Positions 8,882 through 17,195 of a stretch of DNA of 64,000 bases are shown here, one piece after another. Below the pieces are notes generated by a model. It ran no database searches and was not told the origin of the DNA. It saw nothing but the letters and a program-made list of their open reading frames with translations. Numbering within the stretch: position 1 is the first letter of the stretch; every line of letters starts with the position of its first letter. Origin of the DNA: an uncultured Eggerthellaceae bacterium (GTDB lineage Bacteria; Actinomycetota; Coriobacteriia; Coriobacteriales; Eggerthellaceae); NCBI GenBank assembly GCA_910588985.1, contig CAJURO010000001.1, positions 1-64,000 on the forward strand, given 5' to 3'. The position numbers and the translations under genes were made by a program.

Positions 8882-11455
8882 ATGACAGAATTCCACGATA
8901 TCGAAGAATCCTCCATCGAGCAGTTTCAGAAGGAGTATCCCTATCTTCAGAATCGCGAGCTCTCGTGGTTGGAGTTCAACAAACGGGTGCTTGACCAAGG
9001 TGCTGACCCTACGGTTCCGCTTCTTGAGCGTCTTGGGTTCATATCCATCTTCTGGTCGAACCTCCAGGAGTTCTTCATGGTGCGCGTGGGTTCTCTGACC
9101 GACCTTTCGCTGCTCAAGCAAACCATCATCGACCCGAAGTCAGGAATGACGCCCACCCAGCAGCTCGATGCAGTCTACGCGCGCTGCCATGAGCTCTATC
9201 CCTACTACGAGCAATGCTTCGAGAACTTGCGTGAGCTTCTTGCAGGCGAAGGTATCCGCAACCTTATGTTCAAGGACCTCGATGAGGAACAGCGTGCGTT
9301 CATCGCTGATTATTTCGATCTCAACATCTTCCCGTTCCTCTCGCCGCAGATCGTCAACACGCGCCATCCCTTCCCGCATCTTGAGAATGGCGCACTCTAC
9401 ATCGTCGTAAGGCTCGATGAGGAGGCATACAAGGCCGATGCGCAAGCGAAGCGCAAAGCGAAGGCCGATAAGACCAAGTCGGAGAAGGCGGCAAAGGGGG
9501 AGAAGCGCGCGAAGAACCAAGGTGCCGAAGGGGTGACGCTGGGCATCATCCCGCTGCCGCGCCAGTGCGATCGGCTTGTGCAACTGCCAGGGAGCGGCAT
9601 GCGCTTCATGTTGCTCGAGCATGTCATCGAGGCGTTCGTTCCGCGGGTCTTCTCGATGTACAAGGTCAAGCACACCAACGTTATCTGCGTCACGCGCAAC
9701 GCCGACCTGGATGCGACGGAGGGCGCTGAGGAGCAGGGCGCGGATTACGTCGAGCATATGAAGAAGATCCTGAAGAAGCGCTCGCGTCTCGCTCCTGTGC
9801 GCCTGGAGAGCGAGCGTGAGCTTTCCAATACCGTCAAAGGGGTTCTCCTTGAGAAGCTGGGACTTGAGAACCATCAGACGTTCGTGACGAAGGTGCCGCT
9901 GGATATGAGCTACGTCTATACCATAGCACCACGGCTCAAGGCCGATAAGCGCAGCCGCCTTACCTTTGTTCCCTTCACTCCGCAGTGGCCTGCTACCCTT
10001 GACCGAACGCGCCCTCTCATGCTGCAGTTCCTGCGCCATGACACGATGCTCCTCTACCCCTATGAGACCTTCGACGTGTTCGTGCAGCTTCTGCGCGAAG
10101 CTGCGTATGACCCGGATGTTGTCTCGATCAAGATCACGCTCTATCGGTTAGCGAAGCAGTCGCATCTTGCCGAGGCGCTCATCGCTGCGGCGGAGAATGG
10201 CAAGGAGGTCACCGTTGTCGATGAGCTGCGCGCTCGTTTCGACGAGTCGAACAACATCGAATGGTCGCAACGCTTCGATCAGGCAGGCTGCCGAGTGATC
10301 TATGGGTTCAAGCATTACAAGGTCCACTCGAAGATCTGCTGCATCACACGTCGTACGGATGAGGGGCCGCAGTTCATCACGCAGCTCGGTACGGGCAACT
10401 ACAACGAGAAGACTGCACGCCTCTACACCGACTACAGCTTCATCACCACCGATCGCGCGATCGGCTTGGACGCGCAGATCTTCTTCCGCAACATGGCGCT
10501 TGAGAACACGTCGGACGAGTACAAAGAGCTTTGGGTCGCACCGCTGCAGATCAAGCAGAACATCATCTCGGGCATCGATGAGCAGATACGCCTCAAGCGT
10601 GCGGGCAAGCCAGCGGGATTGTTCTTCAAGACCAACTCGATCACCGACAAGAAGATCATCGACAAGATCGTCGAGGCATCGCAGGCGGGCGTGCAGTGCA
10701 CGATGCTCGTTCGCGGCATCTCATGCATCGTGCCAGGAGTGAAGGACTTCACCGACAATGTTTGCGTGGTGTCCATCGTAGGCCGTTTGCTGGAGCACTC
10801 GCGCATCTATTGCTTCGGCCCGCTCGATGGGGAGAACCGCGTCTATCTTTCCAGTGCCGATCTCATGACGCGCAACATGGACAAGCGCATCGAGGTGGCA
10901 TGGCCATTGAAGGATCCCAAGATCAAGGATGAGGTCATCGGCTATATTGGCACATGCTTGTCGGATACGGCGAAGCTGCGTGACCTTCTGCCGAACAAAG
11001 CCTATACCCCGCTTGGGTTCTACGCCAAACGCTCGGATGCGGATGGAGAGGTGCACCTGCTCGATTCGCAGCAGTATCTTATCGATCAAGCTCAACATAG
11101 GCATCTCGAGACTGCGGAGACAACCGTGTTCCGCGATATCGAGCAGGCATCGGAGCAGATCGACCCTGAGGTGGCCGAGGCGCATCGAGCGGAGAAGTCG
11201 CTTCGCTCAGAGGAGCCGCCGACATCTATGGCTGACGATGGGGCGGCGAAGACCGATCCTGAAGTAGCCGAAGATGCGGATGAGAAGGATGCGGAGATGT
11301 CTAAAACCCCAGGCAAGCTCATCAATGAGGCGCTTTCGGAGGCCTTCCAGAGCGGTGCTGATACTCCCGCCGTCCTCGACCCATCAGCTCAGGTCGACCC
11401 GATCGAGATACCGAAGAAGCGCCCATCGCTCATTCGTCGGCTTTTCAGACGGTGA
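8882..11455 (+). CDS. ppk1: Polyphosphate kinase 1
   Basis: An 857-residue enzyme that polymerises the gamma-phosphate of ATP into long-chain polyphosphate. It starts MTEFHDIEES; ATG 8882 is preferred because AGGACGG precedes it and the conserved N-terminal NRELSWLEFNKRVL begins near residue 25. Two catalytic histidines are recognisable: H482 in YKVHSK (the autophosphorylated one) and H639 in LEHSR. A Lys/Ala-rich insertion at about 180-220 interrupts the head domain. The last about 115 residues, after the usual PPK1 end, are acidic and then basic (KKRPSLIRRLFRR), so the enzyme is longer than the common 690-720. It is divergent from the PPK2 gene. Confidence 0.95.
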   Translation: MTEFHDIEESSIEQFQKEYPYLQNRELSWLEFNKRVLDQGADPTVPLLERLGFISIFWSNLQEFFMVRVGSLTDLSLLKQTIIDPKSGMTPTQQLDAVYARCHELYPYYEQCFENLRELLAGEGIRNLMFKDLDEEQRAFIADYFDLNIFPFLSPQIVNTRHPFPHLENGALYIVVRLDEEAYKADAQAKRKAKADKTKSEKAAKGEKRAKNQGAEGVTLGIIPLPRQCDRLVQLPGSGMRFMLLEHVIEAFVPRVFSMYKVKHTNVICVTRNADLDATEGAEEQGADYVEHMKKILKKRSRLAPVRLESERELSNTVKGVLLEKLGLENHQTFVTKVPLDMSYVYTIAPRLKADKRSRLTFVPFTPQWPATLDRTRPLMLQFLRHDTMLLYPYETFDVFVQLLREAAYDPDVVSIKITLYRLAKQSHLAEALIAAAENGKEVTVVDELRARFDESNNIEWSQRFDQAGCRVIYGFKHYKVHSKICCITRRTDEGPQFITQLGTGNYNEKTARLYTDYSFITTDRAIGLDAQIFFRNMALENTSDEYKELWVAPLQIKQNIISGIDEQIRLKRAGKPAGLFFKTNSITDKKIIDKIVEASQAGVQCTMLVRGISCIVPGVKDFTDNVCVVSIVGRLLEHSRIYCFGPLDGENRVYLSSADLMTRNMDKRIEVAWPLKDPKIKDEVIGYIGTCLSDTAKLRDLLPNKAYTPLGFYAKRSDADGEVHLLDSQQYLIDQAQHRHLETAETTVFRDIEQASEQIDPEVAEAHRAEKSLRSEEPPTSMADDGAAKTDPEVAEDADEKDAEMSKTPGKLINEALSEAFQSGADTPAVLDPSAQVDPIEIPKKRPSLIRRLFRR

Positions 11456-11492
11456 TGCGCTTCCTTTTCAGGTTGCGCACATCGTGCTGCGT

Positions 11493-11521
11493 TTGCCAAC
11501 AAGAGGGTGTTTATCTACTAT
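11493..11521 (+). promoter_or_regulatory. Sigma-70-type promoter before the 39-residue peptide and sortase
   Basis: TTGCCA (11493-11498), 17 bp, TACTAT (11516-11521). It lies about 45 bases before the small ORF and after the ppk1 stop. Confidence 0.6.
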
Positions 11522-11565
11522 AGTTCGTCATAAGAAAGCAGTGGCATACCGAAAGGACGTGAACC

Positions 11566-11685
11566 ATGGAGCTGTTCGGAATGACAGTCGAGCCTTGGGT
11601 GATCGGCGTCATCATCGCCGTCATCGTTCTCATCATAGTGATCTTCATCGCAAAGGGTTTCATCGACGAGATGCGCAAGAAATAA
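11566..11685 (+). CDS. Small single-span membrane peptide (39 residues), unknown function
   Basis: ATG 11566 to TAA 11683-11685 encodes 39 residues. It begins MELFGMTVEPW, continues with an uninterrupted stretch of about 20 Val, Ile, Leu, Ala and Phe residues, and ends FIDEMRKK. It is therefore a single transmembrane helix with a short basic cytoplasmic end. A GAAAGGAC ribosome site lies 7-8 bases upstream, and a good promoter lies before it. The sortase gene starts 28 bases after the stop, so the two probably share a transcript. I recognise no family. It could be a small partner of the sortase or an independent stress-type membrane peptide. Good start signals support translation. Confidence 0.55.
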   Translation: MELFGMTVEPWVIGVIIAVIVLIIVIFIAKGFIDEMRKK

Positions 11686-11713
11686 TCTAGGAATGCTCTA
11701 GGCTTGAGGTCCT

Positions 11714-12856
11714 ATGCAAGGCGATCCGCGTTACTCTTCCTATACTGACCCGTATGGGCAGCCGCAAGGCTATTACCCGCAGCAGCCTGCTGCGGGTGCG
11801 TGGTCGTATGGGCAAGAAGGCTATGCGCCTTCCGCTCAAGGAAGCTATCCATATCAAGCTCAGCAGCAATACTATGAGCCTAGCGCTTATCAGCAGCCTT
11901 ATCAAGAAGCTGTGCCTTCTGAGCCGATGTCCTATGCCGAGCCTGTGATCATCGATGATGGCTCGGGAGATGAGCCACCTCGCAAGAAGCGGAAGAAGGG
12001 AAGCGTGGTGTGGCGTGTCATCTTTATCATCGCATTGCTCATCCTTCTCTCCTCTGTTGCCGCCCTTGGCTATATCGCATTCACGTATTGGCAAGGCCAA
12101 GACGAATATGACAAGCTGACCGAGTATCTCCAGGTTGACGATACAGGAGAAGCCCCTCTTACCCTCGCAAGCTTCAACGTCGACTGGGATGCTCTGCGCA
12201 ACATCAATCCCGATGTGGTCGGGTGGATCTATGTGCCCGACACGAACGTCAACTATCCGATCGTCTGGCGCGACCATGATGACAAGTATTACCTGACGCA
12301 TAATTTCGGCGATAACTCCACAGGACAGTTTGGTGCCGAGTATGGCTGCATCATGCTCTCGGGGTACAATTCGCCTGATTGGACCGACCAGGTGAACATC
12401 GTGTTCGGCCATCATCTGCGAAATGGCTCGATGTTCTCCCAGCTTGCTGATTTCTACGAGAACTCCGAGGCGTTCAATGCCCATCGCACGTACTTCGTCT
12501 TGACCCCGCAAGGCAACTTCAAGTTGAACTCGTTTGCGTGCGATAAGGTTCCCGGCAACTCAAAGGACATCGTCATTCCCAACTTCAACACTGAGATGGG
12601 ATTCATTCGCTATATCGAAGCGCGTTACGAAAGCTCGTCGGTAACGCCTGATCCTCCAGGGGAGGATGCGGTGGATATGAAGCAGATATTCGCCTTCTCC
12701 ACGTGCTCGGCACCTGATAACAACAATCGCATCATCAATTTCTGCAGCGTTGAGGAGTTCTTGCCTGCTGGTTCGTCCGTTCCGCGCAACTCGGCCATCA
12801 TCGATGTCGAGGATATCGAAAGCGTGGGTAGCGGCACGGGCGAGCGCCTCAGCTAA
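11714..12856 (+). CDS. srtB: Class B sortase
   Basis: A 380-residue membrane-anchored cysteine transpeptidase. Residues 1-95 are cytoplasmic, rich in Tyr, Gln and Pro and ending in a basic RKKRKK stretch. A transmembrane helix follows at about 97-120, then the extracellular catalytic domain. Catalytic residues can be placed: H233 in VFGHHL, C331 in FSTCS and R339 in NNNRII. The DVVGWIYVPDTNVNYPI block and the long helix between strands are typical of class B (SrtB-like) enzymes. ATG 11714 follows a TTGAGG ribosome site. No protein with a sorting signal is encoded nearby, so the substrate is unknown. Sortases join cell-surface proteins to peptidoglycan or polymerise them. The long low-complexity N terminus is unusual. 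Confidence 0.9.
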   Translation: MQGDPRYSSYTDPYGQPQGYYPQQPAAGAWSYGQEGYAPSAQGSYPYQAQQQYYEPSAYQQPYQEAVPSEPMSYAEPVIIDDGSGDEPPRKKRKKGSVVWRVIFIIALLILLSSVAALGYIAFTYWQGQDEYDKLTEYLQVDDTGEAPLTLASFNVDWDALRNINPDVVGWIYVPDTNVNYPIVWRDHDDKYYLTHNFGDNSTGQFGAEYGCIMLSGYNSPDWTDQVNIVFGHHLRNGSMFSQLADFYENSEAFNAHRTYFVLTPQGNFKLNSFACDKVPGNSKDIVIPNFNTEMGFIRYIEARYESSSVTPDPPGEDAVDMKQIFAFSTCSAPDNNNRIINFCSVEEFLPAGSSVPRNSAIIDVEDIESVGSGTGERLS

Positions 12857-12929
12857 ACTGCACGTGCGTTGCGCCTCGCCTGCGCATCGATATGAGACAA
12901 TGGGACAAGAATGAATCGAAGGGAGACGC

Positions 12930-13988
12930 ATGGACGCAGCGCAAGGCCAGATCACCTATAAGCAAGCAGGTGTCGACATCGAAGAGGGCGCTCTTGCAGT
13001 AAGCGCTATCAAGCCTCTTGTGAAGGCAACGTATCGATCCGAAGTTCGCGGGGATATCGGAGGCTTTGGCGGGCTGTTCTCCATCGGGGCTGCGAAGGAG
13101 ATGGACGAGCCGATCCTTGTCAGCGGAACAGATGGGGTGGGCACGAAGCTCAAGGTGGCGCAGATGCTCGGCAGGCACGACACCGTAGGCATCGACCTTG
13201 TCGCCATGTGCGCGAACGATATCTTGGCAACAGGCGCCGAACCGCTCTTCTTCTTGGACTACGTGGCTGTTGGACGCCTTGATGCGCAGGAGATGGCCGA
13301 GATCGTCTCGGGCATCGCGGAAGGATGCAAGCAAGCAGGATGCTCGCTCATCGGCGGCGAGATGGCCGAGCATCCTGGGGTCATGGATCCTGATGACTAT
13401 GATCTGAGCGGGTTTTGCGTAGGGCTTGTCGATCGTCTTCGCATGCTCGATCCTGAGAATGTTCGCGAAGGAGATGTCCTCATCGGCCTTTCATCGAGCG
13501 GCTTGCACTCCAATGGCTATTCGCTTGCGCGAAAGGTGGCTGTCGAAGGACGAAGCCTTGATGAGCTTTCCTGTCCGCTTGATGAGCTTGAAGGAGCGAG
13601 CATCCTTGAAGCGCTCCTTGCTCCTACGCGGATCTACGTGAAGAGCGTACTCGGCCTTCTCAACACGCTTCCTGGTGCGGTCCATGCGCTTGCGCATATC
13701 ACAGGAGGCGGCATCACGGAGAATCTTGATCGTGCGCTCCCCTCAACGCTCGATGCGCAGGTCAGGCGAGGGTCGTGGCCTGCGAACGCAACGGTTGACT
13801 TCGTTGTTGACCAGGCACATCTTAATGAAGAAGAAGCATACAAAACGTTCAACATGGGGCTTGGCATGATCTTGATCGTCGACGTGGATCAAGCAGATGC
13901 TGTTCTTGCTGAGCTTGAGGCAGCAGGCGAGCGTGCTTTCATCGTCGGTTCGGTGATCGCGGGTGCGGGGGAGGTTGTATATGAGTGA
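12930..13988 (+). CDS. purM: Phosphoribosylformylglycinamidine cyclo-ligase (AIR synthase)
   Basis: A 352-residue enzyme that closes FGAM to aminoimidazole ribonucleotide using ATP in purine synthesis. PurM signatures are visible: YKQAGVDIEEG at the N terminus, VSGTDGVGTKLKVA, MCANDILATGAEPLFFLDY, GGEMAEHPG and GLSSSGLHSNGYSLAR. ATG 12930 is supported by GAAGGGAG seven bases upstream. The stop (13986-13988) overlaps the purN start by eight bases, a sign of translational coupling. Length is normal for the family. No purine riboswitch was recognised in the 73-base gap in front. Confidence 0.97.
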   Translation: MDAAQGQITYKQAGVDIEEGALAVSAIKPLVKATYRSEVRGDIGGFGGLFSIGAAKEMDEPILVSGTDGVGTKLKVAQMLGRHDTVGIDLVAMCANDILATGAEPLFFLDYVAVGRLDAQEMAEIVSGIAEGCKQAGCSLIGGEMAEHPGVMDPDDYDLSGFCVGLVDRLRMLDPENVREGDVLIGLSSSGLHSNGYSLARKVAVEGRSLDELSCPLDELEGASILEALLAPTRIYVKSVLGLLNTLPGAVHALAHITGGGITENLDRALPSTLDAQVRRGSWPANATVDFVVDQAHLNEEEAYKTFNMGLGMILIVDVDQADAVLAELEAAGERAFIVGSVIAGAGEVVYE

Positions 13989-14598
13989 GCAAGCGCTCAA
14001 GATCGGAGTGCTCATCTCTGGGAGCGGGACGAACCTTCAAGCGATCATCGATGCTATTGACGAGGGAAGACTCAACTGCGAAGTCGTCTCGGTGCTCTCT
14101 TCGCGCGAAGGCGCGTATGGCATCGAGCGCGCCATTGAAGCGGGGATCGATGCTCATGTCATGGCGAGGGCCGACTACGACGATCCTTATGTCGCCGATG
14201 CGAAGATCGTGGAGATCATGGATGCAGCAGGTGTGGATTACCTTGTGATGGCTGGCTATATGCGCAAGCTCACCCCTGTGGTCCTTGATGCGTATCCGAA
14301 TCGCGTCCTGAACCTGCATCCTGCACTGCTTCCCTCTTTCAAGGGCGCGCATGCGATCGTGGATGCATGGGAGCGAGGAGTGAAGGTCACAGGCGTGACC
14401 GTGCATTTCGCCAACGAAGATTACGATATGGGGCCGATCATCGCACAGCGCGCGGTGGAGATATACGAAAGCGATACGATCGACACGCTTGAAGAGCGCA
14501 TCCATGATGTTGAGCATGTTCTCTATCCTGAGGTGCTGCAACTGCTCGCAGAGGGACGCATTGCGATAGATGATGAAGGCAAGGTGCATATCAAATGA
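13981..14598 (+). CDS. purN: Phosphoribosylglycinamide formyltransferase (GAR transformylase)
   Basis: A 205-residue folate-dependent enzyme that transfers a formyl group from 10-formyl-THF to GAR, the third step of purine synthesis. Visible motifs are IGVLISGSGTNLQAIIDA (phosphate site), YLVMAGYMRKLTP, the catalytic Asn-His in LNLHPALLPSFKG, and the conserved VHFANEDYDMGPIIAQ with the catalytic Asp. I chose ATG 13981 (MSEQALKIG), inside the end of purM; its ribosome site GGGGGAGG is in purM coding sequence. An upstream in-frame ATG at 13963 lacks a better site. The last bases overlap the next gene in an ATGA arrangement. Confidence 0.97.
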   Translation: MSEQALKIGVLISGSGTNLQAIIDAIDEGRLNCEVVSVLSSREGAYGIERAIEAGIDAHVMARADYDDPYVADAKIVEIMDAAGVDYLVMAGYMRKLTPVVLDAYPNRVLNLHPALLPSFKGAHAIVDAWERGVKVTGVTVHFANEDYDMGPIIAQRAVEIYESDTIDTLEERIHDVEHVLYPEVLQLLAEGRIAIDDEGKVHIK

Positions 14599-15578
14599 AA
14601 CGGGAAGTCATAGAGAAGATCATCGAGGACATCCGAGTAGGCAAGACGCCCGTGCTCAGCATCGAGGATTTCCCTGCGTTCTCATCTGAGGTCAACAATG
14701 CGCATATTGACGAAGCGGCGCTTGCGCGCATCGCGTCTGAGCTCACAGAAGCTGATATCCCAACGTTCGAGCGCATTCTGGCGGCACTTGATGAAGGGGA
14801 TCTCGCGTGGATCGGCTTCAAGGTCGTCTATAACGAAGCAGCGGCGCTCGAGAATCACGACAACGAGGTCACGAAGAAGTATGGCGATGTGGGATCTGGC
14901 GATGATCAGGACATGGTCTTCTTCTGCAACGATGCTAAGGAGATCGTCTCCTCGCGCACTCCTTCTCCGCGCGATATCTTCCAGATGAAGGATGCCACGC
15001 GGGGGCCTTCGATGCACAATGATCAGTTCGCAGGCCTTACCTGGACCTCAGAGCCGCTCTTCGACAAGGTGCGCGTATGGTTGCTCGGCGCAAGCGATGT
15101 TGCCGTCGAGCTTGCGAAGCTTCTTGAGAACACGGGCTTCCATGTCATCGTCGTCGACTATGACCCTGCGTATCTCTCTGCTGAGCGCTTCCCAACAGCC
15201 GAGCGCATCCTCTTGCATGGTGGCACGTTCGACGAGCTTGCCAACATGCCTGGCAATGCGGCTGACTACGTATGCGTGCTGACGCGGGGTCATATGTTCG
15301 ACCCGCAAGGATGCATCTGGGCGCTTGAGAACGATGTGCATTATGTTGGCATGATGGGTTGTGCAGGCAAGAACGACACCGTGCACGAGCTCGTTCTCAA
15401 TGCGGGCATCACCGAAGAGGACTGGGAGCGCGTCAAGCGTCCCATCGGGCTTAAGTTCGGCGCGAAGACACCTGCAGAGCTTGCGATCGCCATTGCTGCC
15501 GAGCTCATCGATGTGCGCTATCACGAACGTTACTCGCAAGAGGCGCGTGAGAGGCACGAGAAGAGCCTCGGTCGCTGA
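14595..15578 (+). CDS. XdhC/CoxF-family molybdenum enzyme maturation protein
   Basis: A 327-residue protein. The C-terminal half is a Rossmann-like XdhC domain: VRVWLLGASDVAVELAKLL, then VIVVDYDPAYLSAERFP, ADYVCVLTRGHMFDPQGC, VHYVGMMGCAGK and the closing PIGLKFGAKTPAELAIAIAAE. The N-terminal half has an XdhC-like GDLAWIGFKVVYN region. XdhC proteins bind molybdenum cofactor, promote its sulfuration and insert it into xanthine dehydrogenase-type hydroxylases. ATG 14595 overlaps the purN stop by four bases, so translation is coupled to purine genes. No hydroxylase gene is in the window; the mod and moa genes lie 34 kb away. A role in selenium-dependent hydroxylase maturation is possible but not shown. 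Confidence 0.82.
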   Translation: MKREVIEKIIEDIRVGKTPVLSIEDFPAFSSEVNNAHIDEAALARIASELTEADIPTFERILAALDEGDLAWIGFKVVYNEAAALENHDNEVTKKYGDVGSGDDQDMVFFCNDAKEIVSSRTPSPRDIFQMKDATRGPSMHNDQFAGLTWTSEPLFDKVRVWLLGASDVAVELAKLLENTGFHVIVVDYDPAYLSAERFPTAERILLHGGTFDELANMPGNAADYVCVLTRGHMFDPQGCIWALENDVHYVGMMGCAGKNDTVHELVLNAGITEEDWERVKRPIGLKFGAKTPAELAIAIAAELIDVRYHERYSQEARERHEKSLGR

Positions 15579-15587
15579 GACTGCGGC

Positions 15588-15606
15588 ATCAGCCTGCAAG
15601 GCTGAT
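15588..15606 (+). terminator. Stem-loop after the XdhC-like gene
   Basis: An 8-bp perfect stem (ATCAGCCT / AGGCTGAT) with a 3-base loop lies nine bases after the stop. It has no T-run, so it is a weak or attenuating terminator at best. The rest of the gap before the ATP operon shows no confident promoter. Confidence 0.4.
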
Positions 15607-15740
15607 ATCTTGCGCCTCGGGGCACCATTCGCCTAAATAAATACAAATCGGAAACAGTTCCAAGAAATGCGCGTTATCATACGGGAGGCTCGCATTGTTG
15701 CGCGTCTGTAACGTTGTCCGACCTGTTGAGAAATGAGGAT

Positions 15741-16022
15741 ATGGCACTCGCGATCATTTTGGGGCTGCTTTCTGGCGTCGTGGGCTTCGCGCCCTTGTTC
15801 GTTGGTTTGAGGCTCACGAAGAAGGTAACGGCCACGAGCAATTTCGGATACATGTCCATCTTGCTCTTGAGCTTGGTCATCTCCTTCGTTCTCATGTTCG
15901 CCTTCGCCATCATCTGCGTCAACGTTGCTCGGGAAGTCGCGCTCCCGTTCGTCTTGGCTGAGGCGTTCGCGCTCTCTGTCATGGCGATCGTATTTGGCGT
16001 GATGCGAACCAGAAGGAATTAG
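15741..16022 (+). CDS. Small membrane protein heading the ATP synthase operon
   Basis: 93 residues with three hydrophobic spans at about 2-24, 33-58 and 62-84 and a basic end (MRTRRN). ATG 15741 is chosen because TGAGGAT lies just before it; the frame extends upstream only to a TTG at 15714. atpB starts 18 bases later. Position suggests an AtpI/AtpZ-like role in assembling the c-ring or in magnesium handling. However, AtpI usually has four spans and I do not see its conserved residues, so this is an inference from context only. Confidence 0.65.
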   Translation: MALAIILGLLSGVVGFAPLFVGLRLTKKVTATSNFGYMSILLLSLVISFVLMFAFAIICVNVAREVALPFVLAEAFALSVMAIVFGVMRTRRN

Positions 16023-16040
16023 GAAAGAAGGAGGACCTGA

Positions 16041-16826
16041 GTGGACGCCATCTCTACTCTTTCGGCCGATGTGCCTCATTTGCAGGAATCGTTCAATTCC
16101 GCCATCGTCATCGGCAATGCCGAATTCGGCCTGACGCAGTACATCCTTTGGATGATCATCTGCTGGATCATCACGCTTGCTGTTGTCATCTTGGTGGGAC
16201 GCAAGCTCACTTTGATCCCTACCAACAAGTTCATCAACACGGTCGAATACGGATATCAATTCGTCCGCAATGATATGGGCGAAGGGGTCATCGGACATGG
16301 CTTCAAGAAGCACGTGCCGTTCTTGGCAACGCTCTTCTTCTTTATCCTGATATCCAACTTCGTTGGTCTCATCCCAGGTTGCAAGACTCCGACAGGCACC
16401 ATCTCGGTCACCTGGGCGCTCGCGACCATCTCGTTTATCTACTTCAATTTCTGGGGCATCAAGGCCCATGGTGGCTGGGGCTATATCAAGTCCATCGCTC
16501 CAAGCGGGCTGCCTGCTCCGATGGTTCCCATCATCTGGTTCTTCGAATTGATCTCATTGATTCTGCGCTGGCTCACGCTGGCTGTCCGACTCTATGGCAA
16601 CATGTTCGCAGGCCACATGGTCCTTGGGATCTTCGCACTGGCTTCCTCTGTGTTCCTCACCGTGGGAATCCAGTCAGTGGACGTGCTGACGGGTGCGCTC
16701 ACCATTCCATGGTTCCTGCTGCTCATCGTCATGTACGCGCTTGAGACCTTGGTGGCATTCCTGCAAGCATACGTGTTCACGATCCTAAGCTCGGTCTACG
16801 TCCAGCTTGCAACTTCGTCGCACTAA
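16041..16826 (+). CDS. atpB: ATP synthase Fo subunit a
   Basis: A 261-residue integral membrane stator protein that forms the ion half-channels against the c-ring. It starts at GTG 16041, preceded by GAAGGAGG. The essential arginine is R183 in LAVRLYGNMFAGH, and the last helices (LETLVAFLQAYVFTIL) carry the usual Gln. Five or more hydrophobic helices are evident. The segment GVIGHGFKKHVPFLATLFFFILISNFVGLIPG is the standard subunit-a block. It belongs to the operon atpB-E-F-H-A-G-D-C. About 100 non-coding bases separate it from atpE; they include a small CCGG-based hairpin near 16850-16866, possibly an mRNA-processing or stability site that lets atpE be made in excess. Confidence 0.97.
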   Translation: MDAISTLSADVPHLQESFNSAIVIGNAEFGLTQYILWMIICWIITLAVVILVGRKLTLIPTNKFINTVEYGYQFVRNDMGEGVIGHGFKKHVPFLATLFFFILISNFVGLIPGCKTPTGTISVTWALATISFIYFNFWGIKAHGGWGYIKSIAPSGLPAPMVPIIWFFELISLILRWLTLAVRLYGNMFAGHMVLGIFALASSVFLTVGIQSVDVLTGALTIPWFLLLIVMYALETLVAFLQAYVFTILSSVYVQLATSSH

Positions 16827-16928
16827 GCGGCTCCCTTACTCTTGGCCTTATCCGGGATCCACCCCGGTTAAGACATATAAGCAAAGGTTCTGAGAGAACA
16901 GGCTCAAACCAACTAAAAGGAGGAAACA

Positions 16929-17147
16929 GTGGAAATTACAATGGTACTCGCTGCCCTGAAGGTAGTCGGCTACGGCCTCGGCGCCATCGGACCAGGCATC
17001 GGCATTGGCATTGCTTGCTATGGCTGCTGCGTTGGCACAGCTCGTCAGCCCGAGCTGCAGGGTCGTCTCTTCACCAACTTCATCATCGGTGCTGCTTTGG
17101 CAGAGGCGCTGGCTCTTATCGGCTTCGTGCTTGCGTTCATCCTTTAG
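16929..17147 (+). CDS. atpE: ATP synthase Fo subunit c
   Basis: A 72-residue hairpin of two membrane helices forming the rotor ring. It starts at GTG 16929, with AAGGAGG seven bases upstream. The polar loop is RQPELQGR at 39-46. The ion-binding carboxylate is E59 in LAEALAL. Sodium-type rings have Gln in helix 1 (GPGVGQ) and Ser or Thr after the Glu. Here these positions are I26 and A60, so proton coupling is inferred. Helix 1 contains three cysteines (C30, C33, C34), which is unusual for a c subunit. The very strong ribosome site fits the high copy number needed. Confidence 0.96.
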   Translation: MEITMVLAALKVVGYGLGAIGPGIGIGIACYGCCVGTARQPELQGRLFTNFIIGAALAEALALIGFVLAFIL

Positions 17148-17195
17148 TTCATCGTTGTATCGAACATTCAACGACACACTAGAAGGAGACGCTAT

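Noticed and set aside
16929..17147. Sodium-type ATP synthase
   Set aside because: The Gln in helix 1 and the Ser/Thr after the helix-2 Glu, needed for sodium, are Ile and Ala here.
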